DNA of 64,000 bases, from the NCBI GenBank assembly GCA_963921195.1, contig OY992540.1, positions 189,271,576 through 189,335,575 of the forward strand. The letters run 5' to 3'. The position numbers and the translations under genes were made by a program. Under the pieces are notes generated by a model. It saw only the letters and a program-made list of their open reading frames with translations. It was not told where the DNA came from and searched no databases. The DNA comes from Pegoplata infirma (Eukaryota > Arthropoda > Insecta > Diptera > Anthomyiidae). This document shows positions 43,661 through 56,662 of the stretch, one piece after another (the first letter of the stretch is position 1; each line of letters begins with the position of its first letter).

Positions 43661-45338
43661 AAAGGTTTTGTCGTTAATATTAATTAATTTTTTTTTGTCC
43701 GCCCCACAGTGCACACTAGGGCAAGATGGTAGGTTTTTTGGCCAAAAGGCTCTACAGGTCGTAAATGTTAACCGATTTTTTTGAAATTCAGAATATAAGC
43801 CTATATTAAGGTAATAAATAAGTGCCTTGAAAGTTTTTAAAATCGGACCTACAAGGAAACTATTTCAGGGTGGACACTTCATTTTTAATAAAATTTACAG
43901 ATGTTATAGATGAAACAAATGAAGAGAAACTTGTCTTTTGTATATGTATTTGAATTAGAGATGGTCTGTGATCCCGTAAATTGCGTGACTCAAAAAACCA
44001 CGTGATTCATGCGTGAGCGATTTTTATTTAAATCACGTGATTATAGAGTGATTTTCATTTAAAATAAGTACTATATTAGGGTAATAAATAAGTGACTAAA
44101 CTAACGTTTAATTAACGTGATAAAACTAACGGTTTCGTGTTTTTACTAGATTTTTTTGCTACGTCCTATTTAACGAGAATTCATAGTAAAATTTACGAGA
44201 TTTTTCGTAATTTTATAAGATTTTTACCAAAAAAAATCGTAAATGTATAACTTTTTTGGCGCAGAAAAACTTACTACAAGGAAATCTCGTGAATTTACAT
44301 TTTTTTTGTAAAGAACCTTGGAAATTTGTAAAATTTCAACAAAAAAAATTGTAAAATTACAAAAATGTTTCTTTTGTTTTACAAAAATACAAAAAAAACA
44401 TGTTAAATAGTTTTATTTTTCGGAGGTTGGTTAAGTTTTTCAAGGGGCAACTTTTTTCTCCCTGGTCCGATTTTGTCCATTTACGAACGTAGCCGGCCTA
44501 TAACCATGAGACATATTTGTGCCACATTTTAGGGGTCTAGCTTTTTTATTTTGGACTGAATCGTGTTTTATGCAGACGGACATGCTAGTATTGTTTTCAT
44601 TTTTTATAGTTTTGTTTAACTTTTTTATTAAAAAAATAATTTAAAAAAAAACCGAAAAACCGATTATTCGAAATCGGTTTTTAGTTACAAAACCGAAAAA
44701 CCGATTTTTTTAAAAGGCGGTTTTTCGAAGTATTCTAAAACCGGTTTTTAAAATAGACGACTATTTGTCAACTCTACTAAATAGTACATGCTTCACCCAT
44801 TTTGGACAAAGATTAATTTTTTTTTTTTTGGAAAAAGGTACCTTTTTAGTAAAGTTAGCACCGGCTGATCTCAAAACTCTTCTAAAAAAATTTTAATGTT
44901 CCGTTATTCCTGAAAAGCCTGTATTTCAACTTTTTATGCAATTTTAATATTTGAATTTATTTGCTATTTTATTAATTTATTTCGTTATTTTCAAAATAAA
45001 TAGTTTCAAAATGTTTCAATTAGTGGAATTTGATAATAAATTAAATCTAAAAAAAATTAATATTAATTAATAAAAAAATAAAATCCTAAACTAAAAAAAT
45101 GCAAATTTTTCGTTTTTGCTTGAAACAATTTCTGTGCTGATGCACATTGCATTTAATGCACATACATATAAATTCCGGTGGTCAAGGGGAGATATTTTTT
45201 AATTGCAGAAAGATGAGACTTAACATTTGTAACAAAATATACCTGAACTTCATCCTTTTCATACATAAATATTTTTTTTTTTCGATTTTAGATCTTTTGC
45301 CAATTGCGATTACACGGGTCAATTTTTTTCTTATATGG
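43661..45338. other. hAT fragment (43956-44065), Helentron-like fragment (44425-44600), otherwise AT-rich
   Basis: TAGAGATGG at 43956 with CACGTGATT and GTGAGCGATT motifs repeats the family at 34523. AGTTTTTCAAGGGGCAAC...GCAGACGGACATGCTAG at 44434-44585 repeats the mini-me core. No gene seen elsewhere. Confidence 0.45.
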
Positions 45339-45470
45339 GGTTCACACTTACGACCTTAAACAAGTTGTTTAACAAAACACCAGTAACAGAATAAAAACGT
45401 AATGGATACAGAAAAAATAATTTTTTAAACACGTAGCCCTTAAAGTTTCAAAAATAGCAAGTGTGAACTG
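45339..45470. mobile_element. MITE with GGTTCACACTT ends
   Basis: Ends GGTTCACACTTACGAC and AGCAAGTGTGAACTG. Related to 61809-61943, which is in inverted orientation and shares TTAAACAAGTTGTT and ACAGAATAAAAACGTAATGG. It abuts the TA-flanked element copy 2. Confidence 0.6.
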
Positions 45471-45472
45471 CA

Positions 45473-46763
45473 CACGCAAAAAAAAATCTGTGTAAGATTG
45501 AGCAAACCTACTTGGTAAAACTTTTTTCATACCAAAAAATTTTTTTTAACAAATTTTTGCTAAAATTATGCTTGTCGATGTTAAAGTAACATAATTCATT
45601 TTTTATGTAAAATAACCAAGTAGCTTGCACAATAACGCAAATTACTTGCACAAAAATTTATCGAAAGAAAACAACAAAAAAAAAAAAAAACAAATACAGA
45701 CCGCCATATTCATTTTGTATTTTTGTGTGCGTGCTTCGATTATTTTTTGTGTTATAAAACGTAAAAAGGAAATTGATAAATAAAATTTAAATAAATTAAT
45801 AAATAAATATAAATAATTAGTTTTTTAAAAGATAAATAAATGTAAGATAAAAAAAGCTAAAGTTAATTTTGCTGTCATAACTTAAAACACCATTTATTAA
45901 GAAAAGCCAATGGAGTCCCAGACGTATGTTTCGATGAATAACAAATCGAATGATAAAGTGAGTATACCCGCATTCCGAAGACACCAATAAGGTTTAATAG
46001 ATTTTTAGTTAAAAATTAGTGTTTGGTAATAATTTTCTATTTTTACAGGGTACTGCTAAATAAATGTTTGAAGCTATGGGAATCCTTCACTACAATAAAG
46101 AGCGTGGACACCAATCCTGCCTTTAGTTATAAAATTAAAACCTAAAAACCCAAAGCCAAGGGAGTCCAAAAACTGTTTTGATGAGTTACAAATGGAATGA
46201 CAAAGTAAGTGTTCCTCCTTACCAAGAGACCAATGGGGTTTACCAATTTTTTAAATTAAAAATTTATGTTTTGTAATAATTTTCTATTTTTACAGGATGC
46301 TTTTAATTAATTCGTGAAGCTATAGCGGATCCTTTACTTCAAGAAGAAGCGTAGGCAGCAGTCACTCGAGAAAATTGTACAAAAAGCGTCAGTTGGTCGG
46401 TGATAAATTAAATCCTACACAACATTTATTATATTAATATGGATTTATTCTGTGAAAATTTTAAATTCAACAAATATACAAATTTTTACAAAAATTTATT
46501 GAAAATTTATTTTAGCATAAATGTAGTAATTTTTAGCATTATTTTTAGTCATCTTTTCTAATAATTTTGGTATATTTCACCATATCTCTTTTGGCATATT
46601 TTACCAAGTTTTTACTTAAATAGCATTAGCATTTTCTTCAAAATTTTTTACATAAGCGTTTTGGCTAAATTGCGAAAACTACTTCGTCGGTTGTAGTTTT
46701 AGCATATTTTTGGTAAAATTATGCCAGATTTTTGCTCACTCCGACACAAGTTTTTTTTGCGTG
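45473..46763. mobile_element. TA-flanked element family, copy 2
   Basis: Ends CACGCAAAAAAAAATCTGTG and its counterpart at 46763 (TTTTTTTTGCGTG). The flanking dinucleotide here is CA on both sides, not TA. Same interior landmarks and paired intron-like segments as copies 1 and 3. Followed by a short tandem duplication of GTGCACATTATGC. Confidence 0.8.
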
Positions 46764-47289
46764 CACATTATGCGTGCACATTATGCGTTCTTAAATTCTT
46801 ATATAATATGACTGTGCCTCTAATATAACAATAAATTTTTTTTTTTCTGGATTGTGACATAAAATTTTGTAACGTCTGCTTGATTAAAATTTTGGAATTT
46901 CCAAAAAAGGACATAAGTATTTTTTTTTTTTTTAACGCAAAGAAGAGTGCAGTGACATTCAATGTTCATATATCAAATATTAACAATGTTTGCAAAAGAA
47001 AAAATTTCATTACAGAAAAGGTCTAAATTTTTTAAGATCTACTTTTATTAGGGGTCATAAAAACCGTGACAAAAAATATTTGTTTTATGTTTTTATGGCT
47101 TTTAAAATTCAAGTAGCTAACTCCTTTTTGTTATGTGACATTGCATGCAAACGATTACTGATCGATGCAGCATCTTTTGCAATTCGTTAGGCAGGTAAAA
47201 CCTAATAATGTGATGGAAAGAAAATGTTTGACGTCACAATTAAAACAAACGAAAATAAGAATACAAAAAACCGAAACAAAACCGATACG
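46764..47289. other. AT-rich spacer; no gene seen
   Basis: Apart from the GTGCACATTATGC duplication at its left edge, nothing is recognised. Confidence 0.5.
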
Positions 47290-47504
47290 AAAGTAGAAAA
47301 AAATGAATTGGTATTGGTTTTTTATTGGTATTGGTTTTGAAGAATAAAAGTATTGGTTTTTAATTGGTATTGGTAGTGGGAATCGGTATTGGTTTTTTAT
47401 CGGTATTGGTATCGCACAAATAAAGGTATTGGTTTTTAATTGGTATTGGTTTTCAATTTGAATTGGTATTAACGGGTATTGGTATCGAAAAGGTATTGGT
47501 ACCC
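47290..47504 (-). repeat. GGTATT-rich repeat, second block
   Basis: Iterated TTGGTATTGG units ending GGTATTGGTACCCAT. The minus-strand frame through it translates to a Pro-Ile-Lys-Asn-Gln-Tyr repeat and is not a gene. Confidence 0.6.
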
Positions 47505-47899
47505 ATAGTGACATAGTAGTCCATCGACCGTTTTGTAGATCTGGCATCACCAAAAATAATTGAAAAAATCTGGTAATGCCACACTAAAAGTTCAAACGTA
47601 AAAAAAAGAGGGACAAACAATAATTTGTATCTCCATACCGTTCTTTTTTCCAGTAATTTGCGCCATTAAAATCATAACTAAAAACACTTATAAAGCGCAA
47701 AATTTGGCAATAATTGTGGTTTTGTGAAAGTAAAAGGAATGCACTTTTTTCCTTATAATTTATTAAATTAAAATTATTCGATTTCAACTTCGAATGAAAA
47801 CGTGATCAACAAAACACTAAACTTGATTTCATGTGATTCAGAAATTTTCATGTGAATTGAAAAGTTGTGAAAGACACAACAGAGGCCTAAATTAAAAAA

Positions 47900-48295
47900 A
47901 TGCCGTAAGTATTAAATTGTTCCACAATTCTGGGGGGTAATTGTGTATTTCGATTCGAAAAGAGAAGCTATTCGAACGAAATTTTTGGTTCTAATTTAAA
48001 GTACCTAAAATAATTTTTATTCGAGCGAAAATCTTTTGGCATATTATTGTTTATCCTTTTATTCTAAAAATAAACAAAAAAAGATTTTTCTCATAGCGAG
48101 TTACATTTTACAAAGGATCAAAATTTTCCGAATTCGAACAGTTTCTTTCGAATCGAATTACACAATTACCCCCTTGTAATAAATTTATCTTACTAGTTTT
48201 ATTAAATTTTTTTTTAGAAAACACGTAAAAAAAGGATGCGTATTGAAATGTCCTGCAGGGGAACATCTCCACGTTTTTACTAATGTTCCAAAAAA
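47900..48295 (+). CDS. Putative start of a gene with THAP-like N-terminus (two exons)
   Basis: Exon 1: ATGCC (47900-47904), followed by the perfect donor GTAAGT. Exon 2: 48218-48295, preceded by a TTTTTTTTAG acceptor and followed by another GTAAGT. Splicing gives MPKHVKKGCVLKCPAGEHLH, then VFTNVPK, ending two bases into a codon. An initial MPK, C-X3-C and an HVFxxVP motif resemble the opening of THAP DNA-binding domains (C2CH zinc fingers). The next exon, with the W and C-X2-H of a THAP, was not found in the next 1.5 kb, so this could be a truncated pseudogene, a long-intron gene or coincidence. About 300 bp upstream would be the promoter/5' UTR. Confidence 0.45.
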
Positions 48296-48424
48296 GTAAG
48301 TCATGTTGAACTTTTTTTCCAGTTTATGGTTTATGGGAAAAAGTTTAATACTCCACCAGTTCTAGGCTAAAAGGAAAAATAAAATTTATGGTTATTGACC
48401 ATTTTAGTATTTTTTAAAAATTCT

Positions 48425-49030
48425 AAGACCGGTCGGCTTTTTTAAACCCTCCAACTACAGTATGAAGTATACTCACTTTGTGATTCCGTGTGTAACGCAT
48501 CTAAATATTCTCCTAGGACACCATAAATTATTTATCAGTGGTCGGTTCTAAGACATTCTGTGAATGTCAGTGTGTCTGTCCTTCCGTCTGTCTGTAGAGA
48601 ACAAAATAAAAGAACTAGAAGCCTGAAGTTTGGTTCGAATATGTATGATAATCGTACCAGGGTGGAAAAAGTTCCCTCTTGAAGAACATCACCATCCTCT
48701 GACAAACGCGATTTTTATTATTTTTATGTTAGAAGAAGTTTAAAGTTCTCCATTTGGACCGAGGGACATCTTTTTTTGGTCTGCCCCACCCTTTTTTAGG
48801 CGTGGATATACAAATAAATTTTAAATAATAAAATTGTGTAAATTAAATGCAAGAATTATATTGAATCATTCAATTGACGACATCTCGCGACCTTGGGACA
48901 ACAAGGTTCTATCTGTGCCTATTTCTTTAAGCAAATAGAACCTTGTTGTTCTAAGGTCTCGATCTATCGACGTCTTTTACCGACGAAAAGATTCGACATA
49001 GCCGAATTTGACATTCACGTATTTTTGTTT
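48425..49030 (-). repeat. Helentron/mini-me-like fragment with long hairpin
   Basis: On the minus strand CTACAGACAGACGGAAGGAC lies near 48580 and AATTCGGCTATGTCGAATC near the end at 48990, as in other copies. A hairpin of about 25-bp arms (48888-48912 and 48935-48961, around GACAACAAGGTTCTAT) is internal. Confidence 0.5.
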
Positions 49031-52000
49031 AATTATATTTAAATTATGTGACCATCACATACCGACATACCTCTAGACTCTGAAGATATAAGCCCCTATA
49101 TCACCAATCATTTCGGTCTTCTTTTTTAATTCTAGAACTGGTGGCGTTTTTAATTTTGTCAAGTTACATAATTGGAATATTAATGCAACAATCAGTATTT
49201 ACTTGAAATACAAATGACTTGATTTTAGGCATTGTCACTCGTAGATTGTATATGTTTATTGTACAAAACAATCATTGACCTTCGCTTTACTTATCTATAC
49301 ATTAGGACCCTCATTTGTCCTAGTTGCGTTACATTACCAGTTGAGTAATTAGTCCTTCACGTTGTCTTTGTTATACTACATAAAGTATTCCCTTTAATAC
49401 TTTTTGTAGCAATGCTGCTCAAATGTAAATCATGTAAATAACTGTTTGTAGTTTGTTATTATATCGATATAGTTGTGTTTTTACAAGTTTTTTTTTTGTT
49501 TTTTTAAATTAAATCATGTAAAACATTTGTATTACTGAGCGGTACAGTGCATGAGTTAACTTTATACATATGTAGGCAAAAGTAAAAATAATAAACCAAC
49601 CGTGTTATGGATTTCAGTATATTTTATCTTCGAAATCAATATTTCGTTGCTGGTCATTGTTAGCAAATGAGTGTTATTTTCTCCTAAAAAATACGATACG
49701 GTAATGTATGGTCGGCGATTGAAACGGCTTGAGGATGGTATCTGAATTGAGAGTATGAAGAACATATTGAAAAATCATTTGGATAAATAAAGCTGTCCCC
49801 AATTTTGATGCCGTGATTGATTGCACACAAATTACACCCAATTGTGTCAATTTTAAACGAATGTATAACAGTGTTAAAGGGAAATCCAAAAGACTTTTGG
49901 AAACTTATTTCCCAGTAAACAAATACTTTTTTTAGACTAAAATTGGATACAAAAACATAACAAATAATTAAACATTTTTGAATAAAAGTGGTCCATCCAA
50001 AAGAGCCCTATTTCTATATCCAAAAACTATGTACATTAAGGTGGAGCAAATTTGCCTTTTTTAATTTCAAAATATTCTGGGTTCGAAAAAGTTTGTGTCA
50101 ATATTAACACACAAAAAATATTGGATCTGTAGGGCAATGCCCTTATGTTCCTTTTTTTACAAAAAATGTAAGGATCAACAAATTAAATTTTATCATAAAA
50201 AAAAACTTTTTCAGTAAAGCTTGATTTACATGTTAACTACCCTTGACCACCCTTATCTACTATTTTCGTACAACATTTGTATTTTAATCTGAGCAAGGAC
50301 TCGCGTGGCTGCCATATATCCTTTTTCTTGAAATCGCTGTAACTATTTTAAAAATCTTTCAATTGCTATCAAATATAGATTAGACCAAATAACGTTAATA
50401 AGTGTGCGAAATTTCGTTGAGTTACTTGCGGTAACAAAAAAGCTGTTAATATATCCTTTTTTTAAATATAGTCAAAAATATAAAAATACCTAATAACTGC
50501 AAAAACAAAACATTCGCAACACTTATTTCCTGTTGCATTACGAAAATAAATTTATTCAAAATAAGTTTTAAGTAAACTCGTTTAATACTTGCATAATTTC
50601 TATGTATATAACCCGTTAATAACAACACTAAAAATTTTTTTTTGGGTACTTAAAAATTTTTTTTTTTTTCGTTTTTTCAAAAACTTAGTTATTTTTATTA
50701 TTTGATCGTATAGAAAACAGTCCAGGATGTTAAAAAAATCAATGAAAAATAATTTTTAAGTACGAACTTTTTTTATGTATCTCAAAAAAAAATTTGGTTT
50801 TGATTTGGGATACCAACGAAAATCAAATACTGGTTTTAAAGAAAAATGGCCCACTGTATACTTATTTTATAGAATTATTTACTATAAATGTATGGTATAC
50901 AATACAATAAATCCCTTTATATAAAAAAACACTAAAATGTTGATGTATTTTTCAAATTTATTTACAGTAAAGAAAATAATAAAAAAAAAAAAATAATCCA
51001 ATTTTAGATTTTTTAAAATTTTTTTTTTTCAACTTAAAAAAAAAAACTTAGTTATTTTTAATTTTTGATCTTATAAAACATAGTTAAAGCTACAAAAAAA
51101 ATAAAAAACAAAAAAATTTTATTCACGAACTTTTTTTATGAAGGCCATTAAAATTTGGTGATTTTGGGGATTTTTGTAAAAGTCATGGATAACTTTTAAA
51201 GCAAAACGGCCCACGTACTGCATAATTTTTTTCTGACTTTTTAATATATTTTGACAGAATACTATATAATATATCAGTGTGTAAAGAAAAAATACTTAAT
51301 ATTGGATTGGAAACGAATCACTGTGCAGCGGTCCAAAATTTATAACCCAGCCAGCAAGCAGACTCATTTTTTTCCAAATTTTTTTTGTTCAAATTTTTTT
51401 ATTTTTTGCATATAATCGTTACTACATCACAGTACTTTTTTGTTAGTTATTCAAAAAAAAAAACTACTTAAAATAACTAACAGAAATAGTTATTTGATAT
51501 TTTTCATACAAAAACAACTGACTTTGTAGTTGAAAACAACTAACTACTGTAAAATATACAAACAACTAACATATAGTAACTTACATAATTTTCTGAGTGT
51601 TATTTTCTTATGATTTGTAATTCTTTTAGATATTTAAATTCCTTTTGCTATTGTTAATGTCAAACCGTCTAACATTAAACCGGTCACGTTATCGTTAATT
51701 ATTACGTTGTATATTTACACTAGAGGGCGAAAATTGCAGCAAGTTATCTAGTTAACTCTCTGTCTCTCTTTTGCAAAACCGTCTAATCTTTTCTAATGTC
51801 AAGTCATCTGCGAGCATAGATACTGTTTCCGGCTTACTTTTAAGTCACTTTGAATTTGTCATCCATCCATACTACTAGCCTGGTAAGAATCCACTTTGTC
51901 CATAATAAAGTTATCCATTTTTCTAATTCCAACTATTTGTTTCCTTTTCTTTACATTTGGTTACTTGGGATACATTTTATTATTGGATAATTGAGCTAAT

Positions 52001-53680
52001 AAATCCATTACTGATTTATTTATCGTGCTCAGAGCTCCAGTCGATTATCAACCGTTTTCCCACAGATTCCCACAAACATTTTGGTCCTCATCGAACCAGA
52101 TAACCAGATTACGCTCTGAGAATTCCGTTTATTGATTTGGAGATTACCAGTGTTCTGCTTGCTCATCCAATACTCATCAATTACGCAAAACAGGTTCGTT
52201 TGTTTTTTTGCCTTTTTATTTATCTAAGTTTATGCGTTTGATAGTGCCTTTAGTACGATTCTCGTGGTCAAACATTTACATGATTTTATTTGCTTTGTTA
52301 CATCCACGCATGTAGCCATCATAAATTAAAATTAAATGTAACAAAAAATATATACATAGAAAAACAGAATTCTAGTGAAAACTAAAATTAAATTAAAGAA
52401 ATTTGAGAAAAAAAGACGTGCAAGTTCAAGAAAATCAAAAGGGTGAAATAACCAAAAATTAAAAACCAAAGAAAAAATATTAAGTCTGCCGCAGATTTTT
52501 TTATGCAGTGAAGGGTGAAGATTTTTGTCCAGGGATTTAATTAACCAACCCCTAGAAGCTACATATACTGTGTTATAAATCCATCATTTTCAGTAATTCA
52601 GTTTGGTGAGTCTTTAGACTATTTTTTGGTGTATTTAAAATCATATTTTTTTTGTGCTACGAAACATATGTCGTGTCATTCAGATATATTGTAGGGTAAC
52701 TTTCTATTGCATTTAAGTGTTTGATCAAACTTGTCGTTTGTATCAAGTAATATTTCCCGCCATTTTTACAGCCTATGAAAAAAATAATAAATAGTCCAAA
52801 TAAATATATGCATGAATGTACATATTTTATTTCAGCTATCAAACATTTAACTATCATACCAAAATATACTTACCCCTTATTTTACTCAACCAACTTTTGT
52901 ACTTTTCCCCATTTGTTCCCCTCCATATACAACACATGTTAAAATCAAATCCACTTGCATCGTAATCTCTTACATTTAATTTTAATAATACCCTTTACTT
53001 ACACAAGCCTACGATCCAGATAATTCATAATCTCTTAAATAAATTCCCCATCCTCATTTTAAACACCCCTTAAAATAAAGAGATCAATTGAGTTATTTAT
53101 CTACTCCTTTTTAACTTGAAGTAAATACACTCCGTACTCCCACTCATTTAAATTAATGATCTCTTTTGATTTACTGAGATAATTCCCAATAAATATTCCC
53201 CAATTAGTTCACACTCTTTTCCTTGTGTGACTCCGCCTACATATTGAGAATTATAGTTATTCCCGTTGACAATTAGGAGTTTGGTAAAAAATTCTAAACT
53301 CTTGATTTTTAAATTTGCACACATCAGAACTGTTGTTGCAATAACAACGTATGTATATTGTTTTCCATTTGCCTTATATTCAAAACTACACTCAAGAATA
53401 TTGTGTCAGTAAAATTGACAGAATACTTATTATTAACAATTTAACAGAAAAGAAAAATAAAATTTGTGATAATAAACAAAAAAGAAGGAAAAGGTTTGTT
53501 CACAAATTTAAAATTTTGCAAAAGAAAATAATTGATTGCACCTGAAATTAATTCTTTATTAGATAATTATTTTATCAACGTTATTTACATACTTTTGTTA
53601 GTTAATTGTCGAAGAAACTGTTTTGAGTGTACTATTTCAACAATTTACCGCATCATATTACACCATAAAAATTTAACTGG
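49031..53680. other. AT-rich region, no gene recognised
   Basis: Long A/T tracts. 51655-52195 is less AT-rich, has an AATAAA (51903) and TG...CA-like limits, and could be a solo LTR, but I found no second copy. No frame longer than 75 codons and none with a domain. Confidence 0.45.
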
Positions 53681-53681
53681 T

Positions 53682-53909
53682 ACACCCAAAAAAAACGTGG
53701 GTATTCAATACTAAAAATTTAACTAATTTTAGTCCAAAAGGATCTAGTGCAGAAATTGGTAACCAATACTAAAATTTTTAACTAATGTTAGTCAAAACTA
53801 GCAAAAATTATTAATTTTAGTACTTTGAAGATACTAAAATTAGTAACCAATTAGTAGATTTGGGTACAATATCAGTTACTAAACCTTTTACTGTAGAAAT
53901 TTTTTGAGT
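53682..53909. mobile_element. Small TA-flanked MITE (CACYCAAAAAA ends)
   Basis: Ends CACCCAAAAAAAA and ATTTTTTGAGTG, with TA on both sides, a shorter relative in style of the CACGCAAAAA family. The interior iterates TAACTAATTTTAGT-like motifs in both orientations. Confidence 0.55.
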
Positions 53910-56204
53910 GTAAACTTATCCTACTTCGCTGACATTTTGTTAAAATAAATAAACGTTAGTTCCAATAACGTTAATTCTGGTAATATTATACACATATGAA
54001 AACAATACAATTTAATATAATAACAACAACACAATCAAATATCTTGAAGATAAATAATTTCTGATAAAAATCAACCATCCCGTGATTAATAAAGGTCGGA
54101 AGTATCAGATTATTGATTGAAATATATCGACACTTGTTATTGAAAAATTAAAAAAAAAAAAAAAAAAATCGTTTGAACTTTTTCTTCACTGTTGACGGGC
54201 ATATAATTTTGAGTGTATAATTTGCATACAAAAACCCAGCAAACAATTTCCGATTACTACACAAAAATCAACCTGTTGACCTATTTTAAGGAAAATAATT
54301 GGTAATCGTTTGGGATATTTTGTATTTTGAATTTATTAATTAATTTAATGAAGAACATTAAAGATTAACATAAGATTTTCAAGAACAAATTTACTCGAAA
54401 ATCAAAATTAAGGAGACTTTGCGCCAGTTACATTCGGAATAACATTAACCCTATTTCTATAAATAAATTATAATTAAATTTACCTTTCGATAATACAATT
54501 CTGCGAAATAAATGTAATTCGTAGTCATTGTTGCCTTTGTGCAATTGAGAAAACAAAAAGGACAAAAGGGTAAAAAGAGTTACATTACAAGATAAAAATA
54601 TTCCACAGAATATATATACAATACATTCCAAAAAATCCTGAAAATCCTAAAGAACCTGAAAAAAGAAGAAGTTAACACAAATTGAATCATACATTATACA
54701 TAATTTCATAATTTTTTCGTATTGTCAACAACTTTCCATATTTTTGCATGTTGGGTTACTGACCGTAAAACAGACACACACGTACATACTTATAAACATT
54801 TATAAGAAAGTGTATAATCTGTTTACGTACTCTATTGTTATTTTTTTTGCATAGATTTGGTTATGGTTTCAACTCTTTGATCTCATCAATTATAGATCTC
54901 TTGTTCTCATCAACTACTTTCCAAGAGTTAACATCTCATTTGTAAAAATACTTCCAGTCATTTGGGGTCAATGAACTTTAGTTTTCAATTTTGAAAACAT
55001 ATGTTTTTTTTTTACACCCAAATAATTCAATTAGTCCAAGTATACACTCGACAAAATTGATCCATTTTTAATGAAAGATTTTTTAATTATTCCAATAATT
55101 AGGGGCCACGGGTTAACCTAATTTACTTTTCCCAATTTATCTTTCGGTATTATACACCCAACAAAAAATAAGAAAATAGAAAAATTAGTCAATTATACTT
55201 AATAATTAAAATTTCAAATTACTACTTTAGTAAATTTTTCTCGTTTGCAAAGATATTTTGCGCAAATACTACATCCAAAATTCACTTGGCTAGATTTTTA
55301 ACGAACAAAAAATTTTTTAGCAAAGAATTTTGGAAATAATAAAAATAACCGACCGAAAATTCAAGCAAAATTTTCTAAATTGTGAAATTTATTCGCAAAG
55401 CGAGTTTTACTAAAAAGTTACAACTTTAAGTACTAATATTTTGTTAAAAATATTTTATTTTTCCCGAAACCAGTCAAAAAAATTATTGGCAAATCCAATT
55501 CGCTAAATTATTAATCCGAAAAAAAAAAATCAAATCTTATTTCATAAACTTTTTTTTGTTAAAATTTCAAAAAAAAAATTTTTTGTTAAAATTTCAAAAA
55601 AATAAAATTTAAAACAAAACATCAAAACTAAAAACAAAAAAAAAAAAAAGATTAAAAAAAATTGATTTTATTAACTTTACAAAAACTTTATTGATAAACA
55701 CCAAGATTTAACGAGATTTTGTGCCAAAATTTATTGTTCTGCTGGTTTTTTAGTTAGCTCGCATATACACAAATAGTAATCCATTCTCAAGAATTTGATT
55801 CCACAGTGTGATTAAAAAAAAAAAAAAAAACAAAAAAAAAAATTAATCGCATTGTTAGCAACTTTTCTGTCGAATAAAGTCTTTTTCCTCCATATTTTCG
55901 TAAACGTATTCGGTTTTGAATTTATTTAGTAATCGGTTACTGAATAACCGAATCTTGAAATACCTTATTCGCTACAACCCGTCATACTTTGTAGTTTTTC
56001 GGCTAACACTCAGTCAACTCGTAGGTTCATTCACGTTGCACTAACGGTGCAAGAATTTTCACAAATTGTCAAACTTTTCTGAATTTTCTACTTGCTTTGT
56101 CAAACACAGTAGTTTACCGAATATTTCACTCCAATCATAAATTACTTATTCCATATTAGTCTCATTTGGCATTCGTTTGTTCAAATTTCCACGTATACAG
56201 TATG
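53910..56204. other. AT-rich region leading into BEL/Pao gag
   Basis: No gene. 55970-56204 is less AT-rich and immediately precedes gag, so it is probably the 5' leader of the second BEL/Pao element. No LTR or primer-binding site could be assigned. Confidence 0.4.
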
Positions 56205-56662
56205 TCTCTCGATCATTTCATTCGGCTAGCTGATAGCATCGTGGAATTTGAAGCCGATTTTAACACTAATCGGTATTCTACAACCTCGGTCCATGCTATC
56301 GATGTCCATCGATATGAATTAAAGTCGATATGGTCTCGAGTGAAGACGACCTATGAAAAGTATTTGTTTGACAAAGACAATGAAGAATCAGATGAAGTTG
56401 CAAAACCTGAGGACGCCGCCAAGGAACTAGAATCCTTTAAGGAAAAATATAAATCCACCTATATCACATATAGTAATTTACTTGCCAAGCTCAACGAGAG
56501 CCACGAGCTTAAGCGATACGAATTGCTCCCGAAGATTAGCCCACTGGAAACTGCATCAACTTCTCAGCAGGTCCCTAGACTTAATGAAGAGAATTCACCT
56601 GTTTCCAATTCTCATAGCTTTCGTCTTCCGCCATGTGACATCGAAGTCTTCCACGGAGACTA

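Noticed and set aside
47155..47553. 132-codon minus-strand frame rich in Pro-Ile-Lys-Asn-Gln-Tyr
   Set aside because: Translation of the GGTATT repeat; no independent coding evidence.
51655..52195. LTR of the second BEL/Pao element
   Set aside because: Has AATAAA and plausible TG/CA edges, but lies 4 kb from gag and no second copy was found after 59964.
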